Under the pieces are notes generated by a model. It made no database searches and was not told the origin of the DNA. It saw nothing but the letters and a program-made list of their open reading frames with translations. Positions 1 to 9,080 of a stretch of 50,891 nt of DNA are shown one piece after another. Both the position numbers and the translations under genes were made by a program. How positions within the stretch are numbered: position 1 is the first letter of the stretch; each line of letters starts with the position of its first letter. Origin of the DNA: a virus; IMG/VR virus record IMGVR_UViG_3300006845_000021, positions 1 to 50,891 of that record; one strand, written 5' to 3'.

Positions 1-21
1 ATCTTAGCCCAAGGAGATCAA

Positions 22-402
22 ATGCCAGTTGCAACCGTTAGTACTGCCCCAGAGAAGTTTGACCTTAAGACGTGTGAAGGTGCCTACGTGGTGCTACGTC
101 GTATGTCTTACGGACAGAAGCTCCATCGCCAGCAGACTGCTACCCAGCAAGCTGTTAAGATGGAAGGTAACAGGATGTCTGAGATGGACATCAAGTTGCT
201 CCAGCAGCAAGTAGTGGCGTATGAGTTCGCTCATTGCATTGTTGAGCACAACCTTGAGGATGCTGACGGAAGAACTCTTAACTTCTTGAATCCTCAAGAT
301 GTTGATTCTCTAGATCCTCGTATTGGAGAAGAGATTAATGCTCTGATCGAGGGTATGAATAACTATGAGGGAGGCCCAGAAGATCAAAAGGGAAACTCCT
401 AA
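22..402 (+). CDS. Tail assembly chaperone, short form (gpG-like)
   Basis: This 126-residue protein directly precedes the tape measure gene, the usual place of the lambda gpG/gpT-type chaperones that hold the tape measure while the tube polymerises. The start has a clear AAGGAG site 7 bases upstream. The protein is mostly helical and charged and ends in an acidic, Asn/Gly-rich tail. Near its end a slippery heptamer allows ribosomes to enter the -1 frame. The function is inferred from context, size and the slip site. Confidence 0.8.
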   Translation: MPVATVSTAPEKFDLKTCEGAYVVLRRMSYGQKLHRQQTATQQAVKMEGNRMSEMDIKLLQQQVVAYEFAHCIVEHNLEDADGRTLNFLNPQDVDSLDPRIGEEINALIEGMNNYEGGPEDQKGNS

Positions 403-653
403 ATAGGATCCAAGCTGCTGTAGTTTGGGGTAAGCAGAATGATTTGGATCCGGAAGTAGCCTACTTCATTGAACTGCATCTATTGTGTTCGACCTACCAT
501 GTGCTACCTGGACCTGGTGGTGTACTCGATCAAGATTCGTACATCATGTATGGTCTGATGGGTGCCATTAGTGCTTTTGCTGAGAAAGCAAAAATGGAGC
601 AAAGGCAGCAGGAGTCCAAGTTGACACAAGCACGAGCGAAAGCCGGAAGGTAA
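22..653 (+). CDS. Tail assembly chaperone, -1 frameshift extended form (gpGT-like)
   Basis: Slippage at 387-393 would move ribosomes into the -1 frame, which is open from there to the stop at 651-653. This adds about 87 residues, including the stretch reading DPEVAYFIELH. There is no convincing ribosome binding site for independent translation of the downstream frame. The stop overlaps the tape measure start (TAATG). Chaperone pairs made this way are the rule in siphoviruses with a long tail. Slippage itself is predicted, not shown. Confidence 0.75.
387..393 (+). other. Programmed -1 ribosomal frameshift site
   Basis: The heptamer A AAG GGA fits X XXY YYZ in the zero frame of the chaperone gene (codons CAA AAG GGA). 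The zero frame stops three codons later at 400-402, and the -1 frame is open through to the tape measure gene. Confidence 0.8.
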
Positions 654-3421
654 TGGCTTTAGGAACACGAGAACTACTTCTTGTCATTAGAGCAAGAGAC
701 GTAGCGTCTCGTGTTGTTCGTGAAGTGGGAACTAATATTGGTGCCTTAGGGTCGACTAGCCAGATCACTGGTCAGCAGATGCTTGGCATTGGTTCTGCTC
801 TCACAGGGATTGGTGTCACTCTTGGAGCAGTGGGTGCTGCAGGACTAGCATTTTTTAATGATGCCACAGATGCAGCGATAGAGTATAGTAGGCAGGCAGC
901 GCTTACCAAAACTCAGATAGATGAGGTAGGTGTAAGCGTACAGGATGTAGCTGACATTGGTAAGAGGGTGGCTAGCGAGATCCCAGCACCCTTTGACCAA
1001 ATGCAGACAGCGTTGTATGACATTTTCTCATCTATGAATGTCAACACAGCACAGGCTGAGGACCTCCTCGAGGCGTTTTCTAAGTCTGCTGTTGCAGGCC
1101 AGGTGGACATTCAGACAGCGGCACGCTCTACGATTTCGATTATGAATGCGTACCAGCTGCCGGTGTCTGATGTCAACCATATCATGGATGTTCAGTTCCA
1201 GCTGGTTCGTAAGGGTGTTGGTACCTATGAGGAGTTCAATACTTCTCTAGGTAGAGCTATCCCTGCAGCTGTAGCAGCTGGGCAAAGTTTTGAGACACTG
1301 GCTGGCATGATGGCCTTCCTTACACGGAACGGTCTCTCTACGGAGATGGCAGCTACCTCAGCAGCTCGAGCTATGGAGCTGTTTGCCGACCCTGATAAGT
1401 TCACAGCTCTTGAGGACCTTGGTATCACTGTAAGAGATGCTAGTGGGCGCTTCTTACAGATGAACGATATTGTTAGTCAGCTGGCTAGCAACCAAGGTTG
1501 GGCTCAGATGGCTGAGCCTGAACGTAAGCAGATGTTCGAGGACATCTTTGGTCAGGGTACCATTCAAGCTCGTAGGTTCTTCGACCTAGCTATTCCCAAC
1601 TTTGCTCAGTTGAATGAGCTCACAGGGTCGATGACTGATGCATCTGGTGCACTAGGTAGTGCGTACCAGACGATGTTCGATGAGCCTGCGATGAAGGCTC
1701 AGCTTCTCAAGAACCAGTATGAGATCCTCAAGGTTGAGATTGGTGAGGAACTCATCCCAGTCAAGATACGACTAATGGAGCAAGTTCAGAAGCTCCTTGA
1801 TTGGTGGCATGGTCTTAGTGAAGGTACTCAAGACCTGATTATCAAGATTGCGTTGTTTACATCAACGTTTATGGTGATCGCTGGCGTCGTACTAACTGTT
1901 GTTGGTGCCTTCGCTATGCTCGTCGGTGCGTTGATGTTAGTCGGACTAAGCATGACTGCTGCGATGCTAACTATTGGGTTGGTCATCGTTGCAATTGCAG
2001 CTATCATTGCAATTATTGTCTTGCTGGTTATCCACTGGGATACTGTTAAGCACGCTGCTGGTGTGGCCTGGGATTGGGTCAAGACCAAGGCTGGTGAAGC
2101 TTGGCAGTTGATGCAAGACTTCTGGGACTGGATTACACGTAACGCAGTCTCTATCTGGAACACGATTCGTGATGCTGCTGTTGATGCTTGGAATGGCATC
2201 AAGAGTGCTGCTAATACTGTGTGGCAGTTCTTCGTCGGAGTTTGGCATTGGTTCAATGACAAATTCGGTGAAGAGTTTATGAATATGTGGAACACTATCA
2301 CCAAAGAGGTTGGTGATGTTCTACAAGAGTTTGGTGAAACTGCTGTCTCTTTGTTTAACAGAATTAAGTATGCTGTCGAGACATGGTGGAACCAGGTTCA
2401 GCCATTCATTAGGGCCTTCATGGATCTATGGCCTATTGTTGTTGATAACTTCAATATGGCCGTGGACTTCCTTCAAATGGTGTTAGGTGTCTTAGTTGCT
2501 GTCTTTGGTGTAGCGTTCACTTCGATCAAGGCCACTGTAGAATTTGTTGTAGGTTTTATCCTAGCGCTTTGGGATCACTTTGGTAGTTACATTATTGAAG
2601 TGATCGTTGCTACTTGGAACTTCATATTCCAGATTATCTCATCGGTCTTTACAATCATCTCGAACTTTATTCAGCTTGTGTTGAATATTATTCAAGGTGA
2701 TTGGGGTGAGGCGTGGAATAACATTAAGGACATCTTTGGAGCAGCTTGGGACGCTATCTGGGCCGCATTACAATATGTGTGGGCTAATCTAGTCTTGTTC
2801 TTCACAAACCTGGCGCCCAACATTATAGGCTTTATTGGGGATGTACTTGGCCTACTGTGGCAAAAGGGTTGGGATATCCTACAAGGCTTGTGGAATGGTC
2901 TACAAGCAATTTGGCACGCCCTTTGGACGTGGATAGGTACACTACCAGGTGCAATTAAAGATTTGTTCTTGGATGCTGTAGACTGGTTGTGGGACGCAGG
3001 TTGGGATATCCTTTCAGGACTGCTTGAGGGTATGAAAGATAAGTGGGACGATATTACAGGATGGCTTGGTGATCTCGGTGGCAAGATTGCTGACCTGAAG
3101 GGCCCTGCAGACTACGACAAGAGGTTGTTAGTTAATAACGGACAACTAATCATGCAGGGCCTCCGAGATGGTATGGAAATGGGTTGGAAGGATGTTGAAG
3201 TCTTCTTGAAGGGGGCCTCTAGCGACCTGGCTAACTTTGGGGCAGATACGACTCTTAATGCAGGGTTGTATGGTGGCACAAGTCTTGGTCCTGCTGACAT
3301 GTTAGCATTGCAAGGACAGGGTCCTCGAAATGGTATCTACGTAGAGAACCTGAATGTTAGTGACGAAAAGGTCGTTGAAGACCTTGACTGGTGGTACACT
3401 ACAGTGTCTACGGGGGTATAG
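653..3421 (+). CDS. Tape measure protein
   Basis: At 922 residues this is the longest gene product in the window. It sets tail length and may take part in DNA delivery; at about 0.15 nm per residue it predicts a tail near 138 nm. The N-terminal third is Ala/Gly/Gln-rich and helical, like the phage tail tape measure (TP901-type) domain. Around residues 395-460 there is a long run of hydrophobic segments. The second half carries many tryptophans at irregular helical spacing (WxxI, WDxI). The start overlaps the chaperone stop as TAATG, so the two are translationally coupled. Confidence 0.93.
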   Translation: MALGTRELLLVIRARDVASRVVREVGTNIGALGSTSQITGQQMLGIGSALTGIGVTLGAVGAAGLAFFNDATDAAIEYSRQAALTKTQIDEVGVSVQDVADIGKRVASEIPAPFDQMQTALYDIFSSMNVNTAQAEDLLEAFSKSAVAGQVDIQTAARSTISIMNAYQLPVSDVNHIMDVQFQLVRKGVGTYEEFNTSLGRAIPAAVAAGQSFETLAGMMAFLTRNGLSTEMAATSAARAMELFADPDKFTALEDLGITVRDASGRFLQMNDIVSQLASNQGWAQMAEPERKQMFEDIFGQGTIQARRFFDLAIPNFAQLNELTGSMTDASGALGSAYQTMFDEPAMKAQLLKNQYEILKVEIGEELIPVKIRLMEQVQKLLDWWHGLSEGTQDLIIKIALFTSTFMVIAGVVLTVVGAFAMLVGALMLVGLSMTAAMLTIGLVIVAIAAIIAIIVLLVIHWDTVKHAAGVAWDWVKTKAGEAWQLMQDFWDWITRNAVSIWNTIRDAAVDAWNGIKSAANTVWQFFVGVWHWFNDKFGEEFMNMWNTITKEVGDVLQEFGETAVSLFNRIKYAVETWWNQVQPFIRAFMDLWPIVVDNFNMAVDFLQMVLGVLVAVFGVAFTSIKATVEFVVGFILALWDHFGSYIIEVIVATWNFIFQIISSVFTIISNFIQLVLNIIQGDWGEAWNNIKDIFGAAWDAIWAALQYVWANLVLFFTNLAPNIIGFIGDVLGLLWQKGWDILQGLWNGLQAIWHALWTWIGTLPGAIKDLFLDAVDWLWDAGWDILSGLLEGMKDKWDDITGWLGDLGGKIADLKGPADYDKRLLVNNGQLIMQGLRDGMEMGWKDVEVFLKGASSDLANFGADTTLNAGLYGGTSLGPADMLALQGQGPRNGIYVENLNVSDEKVVEDLDWWYTTVSTGV

Positions 3422-3423
3422 GA

Positions 3424-4311
3424 GTGACTGCCGGAGACCTTATCACACAAGTCTATCAGTATGAGTACAACGGTCTACTGATTGGGTGCGGTACTGAGTT
3501 CTTTGTACAAAACGTTAAAGGACTGTTAGGCTTCCCTGCCGTTCGTAGTGGAACGTTTCCCCGGTTTGGTAACCACGGAGCGGTTCCAGGTAAGCACTAT
3601 CTGCCTGAGCGTCAGTTCGTAGTTGAGTTAGATTACACTCCTATGGACGACGATACGTTCGCTGCCAATCGAAGTGCTCTGATGCAAGCTTTTGGTCCAC
3701 GTGTTAATCCCCAAGACGAACTGCCCTTCTGTTTTTGGCATCCGGGCTCTACACAGAAGTTGCAGATCAGTTGTAGACCAGTTGATTACAACTTCGAAGT
3801 TAATAGGCGCTTCGCTTTGAAGTTTCCTGAAACTGCTATTCGGTTCGAGGCTTCTGATCCTCTGCACTATACGGTTACTCAGTTCTCAACGTCTATTACT
3901 TTAACTCCTGACACTACAGGCCTAACGTTTCCTATTGATTTCCCTCTCAACTTTGGGGCATCATCAAGTAACGAAGCAGGCTTGTTCAACGGAGGCACAG
4001 CTCCTGCTAACTGGACGGCAACGATCGCTGGATCTATTGAAGGTCCTAGGCTTGAACGTTCTGACACAGGGCAGGAAATCAACCTACCTAATCTAACTGT
4101 GCCAGGAGGCGAGACGTTAGTCATCGATTCAGCTGCTCGTACAATTCTTCTGAATGGTACAGCTAACCGCAGACAATTCCTGACCAAGGCTTCCAGGTGG
4201 TTTAAGTTGGATCCAGGTGCAACTACAAGCATTCGTTTCTCTGCTAACGGTGCTGTATCAGGAGCGTCTGTCACATTCAACTGGCGATGGGCCTTTTACG
4301 GGGAGTCTTAG
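3424..4311 (+). CDS. Distal tail (Dit-like) minor tail protein
   Basis: This protein of about 295 residues follows the tape measure, where the distal tail hub protein is normally encoded. The beta-rich N-terminal half with an LxGxxxFxVxxVxGLLG-type region resembles actinophage minor tail proteins of this position. I prefer the GTG at 3424, which lies just after the tape measure stop. An earlier in-frame ATG at 3391 would overlap that gene by 31 bases. The C-terminal half looks like a separate beta-sandwich. Confidence 0.7.
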   Translation: MTAGDLITQVYQYEYNGLLIGCGTEFFVQNVKGLLGFPAVRSGTFPRFGNHGAVPGKHYLPERQFVVELDYTPMDDDTFAANRSALMQAFGPRVNPQDELPFCFWHPGSTQKLQISCRPVDYNFEVNRRFALKFPETAIRFEASDPLHYTVTQFSTSITLTPDTTGLTFPIDFPLNFGASSSNEAGLFNGGTAPANWTATIAGSIEGPRLERSDTGQEINLPNLTVPGGETLVIDSAARTILLNGTANRRQFLTKASRWFKLDPGATTSIRFSANGAVSGASVTFNWRWAFYGES

Positions 4312-5346
4312 ATGGCATTACAGCAACCTTTGTTCGAAGAGAACGATACCACTGATCAGCATGCGATTCAGTTCAGAACGTTACTTAGAGACATCTATGG
4401 TAACAGACCTGGGGTGATGGCGGTCAACAACATGAAGGTCAGCCAGCGAGGTGCTGGGGCCAACATGAGCGTTGATGTTGCTGTCGGTAGTGCACTAATC
4501 ACAGGGTCAGTGGTTGCTCAGCACGGGTTCTACTACGTATTCAATGATGCTGTATCCAACGTTGTTATTAGTGCTTCAAACCCTAGCAACCCACGTATCA
4601 CTAGTGTCATTATTCAAGTTCGTGATGCATTCTATTCAGGTGCGAACAACGACGCTATCTTTGTTGCTGTTGACGGTACGCCTGCAGCATCACCTTCGGC
4701 TCCTGACTTAGTAGCCTTAGGATACACGAACTATATCATCTTGGCTAATGTTACTGTTCCAGCTGCAGCAACGTCAATTGTTGATGCTAATATTGCCAAC
4801 CAGCCTACATTCGTTTCGCCAATTGGTACTAAGACAATCTGTACCTCTTCTACTCGCCCAAGCTCTCCATATACGGGCCAGGAGATCTACGAGACAAATA
4901 CTAAGAACACTCTCTACTGGAGTGGTACTGAGTGGCTTCCCCCTTGGAACACTGCCTGGGGTAAGATTGCCGAAGATCAGCAGAACAGTGACGACACAGC
5001 TCGTGCAACTGGTGTTGCTTCTGACTTTGTGTTAAGTGGTGTTGTTGTGCGATCAGATCGCCTCTATGCAGTTAACGTTCATACTCGTATCGGCTTATCT
5101 GCTCTGTCAGCATGGCACACAGACTTTGTCAACACCACAGACAGTGATACTATACTCATCGCTGAGCCACAAGTTGGCGGGGCTTCTGAGCTTGGTGTGT
5201 CAGCTACCTTCGAGTGGAAACCTACAGCAGGTACTAAGACACTACAAGTTGTAGGTAACCGTGTTTCAGGTTCAGGTACACATCAGTTGCTAGCCAGTGC
5301 AGGTACAGAGCGAAACTTCACTATCACAGATATCGGACCAAGATAA
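4312..5346 (+). CDS. Minor tail / baseplate protein
   Basis: The protein has 344 residues, a GGGGAG site 7 bases ahead of ATG, and a start directly after the previous stop. The first 150 residues (LRDIYG.RPGVMAVNNMKV, then GSALITG and ISASNPSNPRI) resemble the baseplate/minor tail family common in actinophages. The second half is low-complexity beta-rich sequence and could be a receptor-contacting region. No catalytic motif was seen. Confidence 0.65.
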   Translation: MALQQPLFEENDTTDQHAIQFRTLLRDIYGNRPGVMAVNNMKVSQRGAGANMSVDVAVGSALITGSVVAQHGFYYVFNDAVSNVVISASNPSNPRITSVIIQVRDAFYSGANNDAIFVAVDGTPAASPSAPDLVALGYTNYIILANVTVPAAATSIVDANIANQPTFVSPIGTKTICTSSTRPSSPYTGQEIYETNTKNTLYWSGTEWLPPWNTAWGKIAEDQQNSDDTARATGVASDFVLSGVVVRSDRLYAVNVHTRIGLSALSAWHTDFVNTTDSDTILIAEPQVGGASELGVSATFEWKPTAGTKTLQVVGNRVSGSGTHQLLASAGTERNFTITDIGPR

Positions 5347-5369
5347 TACAAGGCAAAACCGAAAGGATG

Positions 5370-5398
5370 GGCCTGTGAGATGCAAGACACGGACCGGG
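5370..5398 (+). repeat. Two-box dispersed repeat, copy 1
   Basis: GGCCTGTGAGA, then the spacer, then CACGGACCGGG. It lies between two tail-region genes and overlaps the next start codon. Confidence 0.6.
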
Positions 5399-5577
5399 TT
5401 GACGAGCCTGATAACCTTGATGGGTGCATTCTTAACTTTGATGACCCTGAGAAGAACACTTCAGACGATGAGATCGATGCCCTCGTACTTTTTGCGGACG
5501 TAGACTTCGAGGACCCTGTAGCAGTTGTGGCGCGAAGCGGGGCATGGATGGCTCTTTTTGGGAGCAGTGATGTATGA
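5380..5577 (+). CDS. Small acidic protein of unknown function
   Basis: This 65-residue, strongly acidic protein is encoded between a minor tail gene and the endolysin, overlapping the endolysin start by 8 bases. An AAAGGA element lies about 12 bases upstream, so the start is only moderately supported. Copy 1 of the dispersed repeat overlaps the start codon. I do not recognise the family; its place just ahead of the endolysin could suit a structural or lysis accessory role. Confidence 0.5.
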   Translation: MQDTDRVDEPDNLDGCILNFDDPEKNTSDDEIDALVLFADVDFEDPVAVVARSGAWMALFGSSDV

Positions 5578-6463
5578 CGTAGGACTAAGAAATAGACTAA
5601 CGGCCAAAGGCCTTATAGTTGTTGAGATTGCTGGTTGGCAGACCCGGGGCAACTCTACTTACAGTCCTCGAGGTCACCTTAATCATCACACAGCAGGAGC
5701 GGCTAGTGGAACTGCCCCGAGCCTAAACACGTGCATCTTTGGTAGGCCCGATCTACCTGGACCACTTTGCCAAACGATGCAATCACGTGAACCAGACTTC
5801 AATGACAAGATCTACCTTATTGCTGCAGGCAGAGCAAACCATGCAGGCGCAGGCGCGTGGAATGGTCTCACAGGCAACACGTCAGTGAGTGGCCACGAGG
5901 TTGAGCACGTAGGTACTGGCCCTGTAAACCTTAAGCGGTTAGAGATCGCTGCTAAGGTAGCTGCTGCACAGTTAGAAGGACCCACCTCTTCGCATGATGC
6001 AGGTTTCTGCTGTCAACACTTTGAGTGGGCCCCAGGACGTAAGACAGACTTCTTTAGTTTGAGCCCATGGAACGCTGATTTCTTTCGTCAGCGTGTAGCA
6101 TTTTGGATCGGTCGCACAGAAGCCCAAGGAGCTGATATGTTCGACGCAGAGGAATTGAAGCAAATCCGAGATCAGGTTCGATCAGTTCTTGATGAAGGCA
6201 CGGGTGAAGGACAGACTAGTTGGGCCGGTACTTGTAGGGACACACTTAGGGCGTCTCAGGTAGGCCTCAATAGGGAAGAGCAGACTCGTCAAGAAGTTAT
6301 TAGTTCACGTAACCAAATCTTGGTTTGGTTGGAAAAGAATGCTACTCCTGCAGCCATTGCTGCTGAGGTTGTGGCCGAGCTGCCTGAAGGCGGTAACCTC
6401 GACGTCGCTACGGTGATTGCGGGCGTTGAAGCTGTGTTCAAGAAGTTGAGCGTGAGTTCCTAG
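5570..6463 (+). CDS. Endolysin, N-acetylmuramoyl-L-alanine amidase (Amidase_2 type)
   Basis: It would cut the amide bond between muramic acid and L-alanine in host peptidoglycan. Expected zinc ligands and catalytic residues are visible: a His pair in HLNHHTAG near the N-terminus, GHEVEHVG in the middle and HFEWAPGRKTD near the end of the catalytic domain. The last 100 residues are helical and may target or oligomerise the enzyme. I chose ATG 5570, with GGGAG ahead of it, rather than an in-frame ATG 45 bases upstream. The gene sits among tail genes, far from the holin-like gene at 9454. Confidence 0.85.
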   Translation: MYDVGLRNRLTAKGLIVVEIAGWQTRGNSTYSPRGHLNHHTAGAASGTAPSLNTCIFGRPDLPGPLCQTMQSREPDFNDKIYLIAAGRANHAGAGAWNGLTGNTSVSGHEVEHVGTGPVNLKRLEIAAKVAAAQLEGPTSSHDAGFCCQHFEWAPGRKTDFFSLSPWNADFFRQRVAFWIGRTEAQGADMFDAEELKQIRDQVRSVLDEGTGEGQTSWAGTCRDTLRASQVGLNREEQTRQEVISSRNQILVWLEKNATPAAIAAEVVAELPEGGNLDVATVIAGVEAVFKKLSVSS

Positions 6464-6783
6464 TGGTTGAGATCCTTTCGACTGTTGGTGCGATCCTAGG
6501 CTCGTTAGGTGCTTTAATAGCAGGCTACGGAACCTATCAGCTTCGTAAGGTTGAGGAAGGAAAAGTTGAGACAGAGCGTTTTGAAGCAGTATATGGTACA
6601 ATGGGTTCTCACATGGGAACTCTCAGCAACGAAAACAATGATCTACGAGTCAGAGTAACACAACAAGACGCAAGGATCAACGAACTAGAAACTCAGTTTA
6701 GGAAGTGTCAGGAAGACAAGTTCGACATGGCAATAGAGCTAAAGAAGCTTAGAGAGGAACTGACCGGTGAAGGTCATCCCTGA
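6463..6783 (+). CDS. Small membrane protein with coiled coil, lysis-associated
   Basis: The 106-residue product has one hydrophobic N-terminal segment (about residues 4-23) followed by a long charged coiled coil. The GTG start overlaps the endolysin stop by one base, so the two are coupled. Position and layout fit a holin or holin partner, but a tail-associated coiled-coil protein is also possible. Confidence 0.55.
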   Translation: MVEILSTVGAILGSLGALIAGYGTYQLRKVEEGKVETERFEAVYGTMGSHMGTLSNENNDLRVRVTQQDARINELETQFRKCQEDKFDMAIELKKLREELTGEGHP

Positions 6784-7126
6784 CAAGCTAACCATTGTCG
6801 TGTTCATGCGTAACTTTGGTGTCTTTCTTTTAGGTCTAGCAGCCTTGATAACGTCGGTAGTGGTGTTAGGGTTAGTTAGACAGAATGGTGAACTAAAAAA
6901 GTCCCAAGAATGTAGGTTCGATATTTCAGCAGAAGTGAATGCTATCAATGATCGTATTGGAGCTACGTTCGCTAAGATCTTTGTGGTAGCCATTCTGCAA
7001 CCGAATCCAAACCCTGGCACGCCTCGTCCTGAAGTTGTAGCTCTGGGTGAACAGTTAGATAGTCTACTGCACCAGCTAGAACCGGCAATTGAGAGGCGAG
7101 CTGAATCTTACAACACTTGTAGTTGA
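6767..7126 (+). CDS. Single-pass membrane protein, lysis-associated candidate
   Basis: The 119-residue product starts at GTG inside the end of the previous gene (17-base overlap). Residues about 12-35 form one strong transmembrane helix, followed by a soluble, mostly helical domain with two cysteines. Together with the preceding gene it makes a two-gene membrane set behind the endolysin. A spanin-like or holin-partner role is possible, but no family was recognised. Confidence 0.5.
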   Translation: MKVIPDKLTIVVFMRNFGVFLLGLAALITSVVVLGLVRQNGELKKSQECRFDISAEVNAINDRIGATFAKIFVVAILQPNPNPGTPRPEVVALGEQLDSLLHQLEPAIERRAESYNTCS

Positions 7127-7155
7127 GCCCAAGGTGATAGAAGGTAGAGCCCAGT

Positions 7156-7845
7156 ATGAGTAGTACGGGAGATCTTATTCCAGCAAGTGGAGCAGCTGAG
7201 TTTGCTGCTTGGCGCCAGGATATGGAACGAAGACTTAAAGTCCTGGAGCACAGTCCTGCCCTACCGTTCTCTTCGTCACGTGGTGGACGAGTTCGACTTC
7301 TAGACTCTGATGACAACCTAATGACTGTGTTTGGTAGGTTCTCAGACGGCTCTAATGAGTTTCAGGGCTTTGTGATGTACGACGTCAATGGTGAGCCCAT
7401 GATCATGGTTCGCTCTGACAGAGAAGGCATTATTCACCCATTAGTGCAAGCTGTTTTTGTACCTTCGAATTCGTTCACGCCTGTTACTAGCGGTACGTTT
7501 GTAACAACTCACAGACTTAATCCTATCTCAATATACTACGACGTGCTACGTGTAGCTGTTCAAGTAGGTAGTGATGCTGCTACCACAGGTGAGGTTCGTC
7601 TAAGAGAAGTTAATAGTGGTTTAACTACTACAGCATTAGCTACTACGGCAGGTACTATCCAGTTAGGTGTGTTTGAGTGGTTGCATGGTGTTACTCCTGG
7701 CTCAGGTAATGGTGACTTCGTTATTGACGCTCGTCGAACTGGTGGAGCAGGTAACATTAACGTGTACATGCCTAACGAAGCAGCCTTTACTTCGTCTGCT
7801 ATCTTCCCCTTAGCAGACTCTGTAGGAAGTCCGAATTGGGTGTAG
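7156..7845 (+). CDS. Minor tail / tail fibre protein
   Basis: The 229-residue protein has a short N-terminal helix with a heptad-like pattern (residues 13-30), then beta-rich sequence with many Gly and Thr and a FxVYD-like repeat. This resembles trimeric fibre or tip proteins whose helix nucleates trimerisation. It sits in the tail cluster directly before another minor tail gene. Confidence 0.55.
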   Translation: MSSTGDLIPASGAAEFAAWRQDMERRLKVLEHSPALPFSSSRGGRVRLLDSDDNLMTVFGRFSDGSNEFQGFVMYDVNGEPMIMVRSDREGIIHPLVQAVFVPSNSFTPVTSGTFVTTHRLNPISIYYDVLRVAVQVGSDAATTGEVRLREVNSGLTTTALATTAGTIQLGVFEWLHGVTPGSGNGDFVIDARRTGGAGNINVYMPNEAAFTSSAIFPLADSVGSPNWV

Positions 7846-7846
7846 C

Positions 7847-8947
7847 ATGGCTATACTAGGTGAGTACACGTTCATCGTCACTAACCTACTGACAGGTAAG
7901 GTGATTGATGAGGTCGAGTTGTCTTCAATGCACTGGACTGATATCTACAACAAGCCTGGCTCAGGACAAGCTACTGCACGCATCCACCACCCTAAGACTA
8001 CGAAAGAGAACTTCAACTCCTGGAACAATGGCCTCTGGGTTTTAAAGGATGGTGACATTAGGTTCGGAGGCTATCTAGGTAAGGTGCAACCTCGATCAGG
8101 AACAGGTGTCATCGAGATCCCAGTCTTAGGCTTCATGGAGTATCTGCGTCAGCGTGTTGTGTACGACAACTCAAACATGGACGATGCTACGTTTATCAGC
8201 AATGACATTAAATGGGAAAACAAAGAGCAATTTGACATTGCTTCGGATGTCGTAGATCATACACAGCAAGGTGATGGTAATATAGGTCTGAGTGTGATCT
8301 ACAGTTCTCCGTCAGGTATCCTACGTGACGAAACGATCTCCGTGTTTGAGCAGAAGTATGCTGGAGATTGGTTTGAAGGTTTTGCAGCTCGTATCAACGG
8401 ATTCGGTTGGGCTCAGGAATACTACTACGATGGCGATGATCCAAAATGTAGATTCCGTCTAACCTATCCTCGCACTGGGCGCTCTACCGACTTCGACCTC
8501 ACCTATGAACAGGACTCTGACGGGAGCAACATCGTCAAGTATGACCTAGACGGTGGACAGCAACCGATCACAGGGCGTCTGGTGATGGTAGGTGCTGGTG
8601 AAGGTGATGATATGGTCACAGCGACTATCATTCCTGCTAGCAGTGAAGTTGCTTACGATGCAGTCATCACTTACAAGGATGTCTCAGTGCAGCAGACTTT
8701 AGTTGATAAGGGGTATTATCACCTTGCTGCACGAGGTACTCCTGCGCGCAACTTCACAATCAGCATCGACTGGAACAGAGGACCGTTCTACACAGAGTTC
8801 GCACCAGGCGATGAGATGGATGTGCACATCGATGATGGATTTGTTCAAGTGGACTCCGTGTGCACTACCATCAGTAAGCAAGTGACGCTGTCACCCCAGC
8901 ATGATGAGGACGTCAAGGTTAGCATGATCGAGGTCGCTCTACTGTAA
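7847..8947 (+). CDS. Minor tail protein (actinophage Gp37-like hub or tip protein)
   Basis: The 366-residue protein opens with a beta-rich region (FIVTNLLTGKVIDEVELSS, then GSGQATARI and GYLGKVQP) that matches the pattern of actinophage minor tail proteins encoded after the tape measure. It starts two bases after the previous stop. No hydrolase motif was seen. It is the last gene of the structural block before a long inverted repeat. Confidence 0.65.
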   Translation: MAILGEYTFIVTNLLTGKVIDEVELSSMHWTDIYNKPGSGQATARIHHPKTTKENFNSWNNGLWVLKDGDIRFGGYLGKVQPRSGTGVIEIPVLGFMEYLRQRVVYDNSNMDDATFISNDIKWENKEQFDIASDVVDHTQQGDGNIGLSVIYSSPSGILRDETISVFEQKYAGDWFEGFAARINGFGWAQEYYYDGDDPKCRFRLTYPRTGRSTDFDLTYEQDSDGSNIVKYDLDGGQQPITGRLVMVGAGEGDDMVTATIIPASSEVAYDAVITYKDVSVQQTLVDKGYYHLAARGTPARNFTISIDWNRGPFYTEFAPGDEMDVHIDDGFVQVDSVCTTISKQVTLSPQHDEDVKVSMIEVALL

Positions 8948-9000
8948 CTGCTATAACGTTACAGTAGAAGTTCGTACTAAGCCCAAGTAGTACGTAAAGT

Positions 9001-9051
9001 GTGATACACGGGCCCTGCTAGAATCCTTGGGCTCGCGGGCCCGTGTATCAC
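9001..9051 (+). terminator. Long perfect inverted repeat, terminator-like hairpin
   Basis: GTGATACACGGGCCC at 9001-9015 is matched perfectly by its complement at 9037-9051, giving a 15-bp stem with a 21-nt loop. There is no T-run on the plus strand, so it may act as an mRNA stabiliser or operator rather than a simple terminator. The right arm is part of dispersed repeat copy 2 on the opposite strand. The rest of 8948-9080 holds nothing else I can identify. Confidence 0.65.
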
Positions 9052-9064
9052 GTCTCACAGGAGC
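9032..9064 (-). repeat. Two-box dispersed repeat, copy 2
   Basis: On the minus strand: CTCCTGTGAGA, then the spacer, then CACGGGCCCGCG. It overlaps the right arm of the 9001-9051 inverted repeat. Confidence 0.7.
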
Positions 9065-9080
9065 ATGAAAAGGACCCAAG

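Noticed and set aside
1828-2304. Leftward 158-residue frame inside the tape measure gene
   Set aside because: Mirror of hydrophobic tape measure codons; direction is opposite to the operon and it has no start signals.
5848-5876. Further minus-strand copy of the dispersed repeat in the endolysin gene
   Set aside because: It fits box 1 and part of box 2 (CACGCGCCTGCG), but lies over codons of the catalytic domain with a 7-nt spacer; kept out of the strong list.
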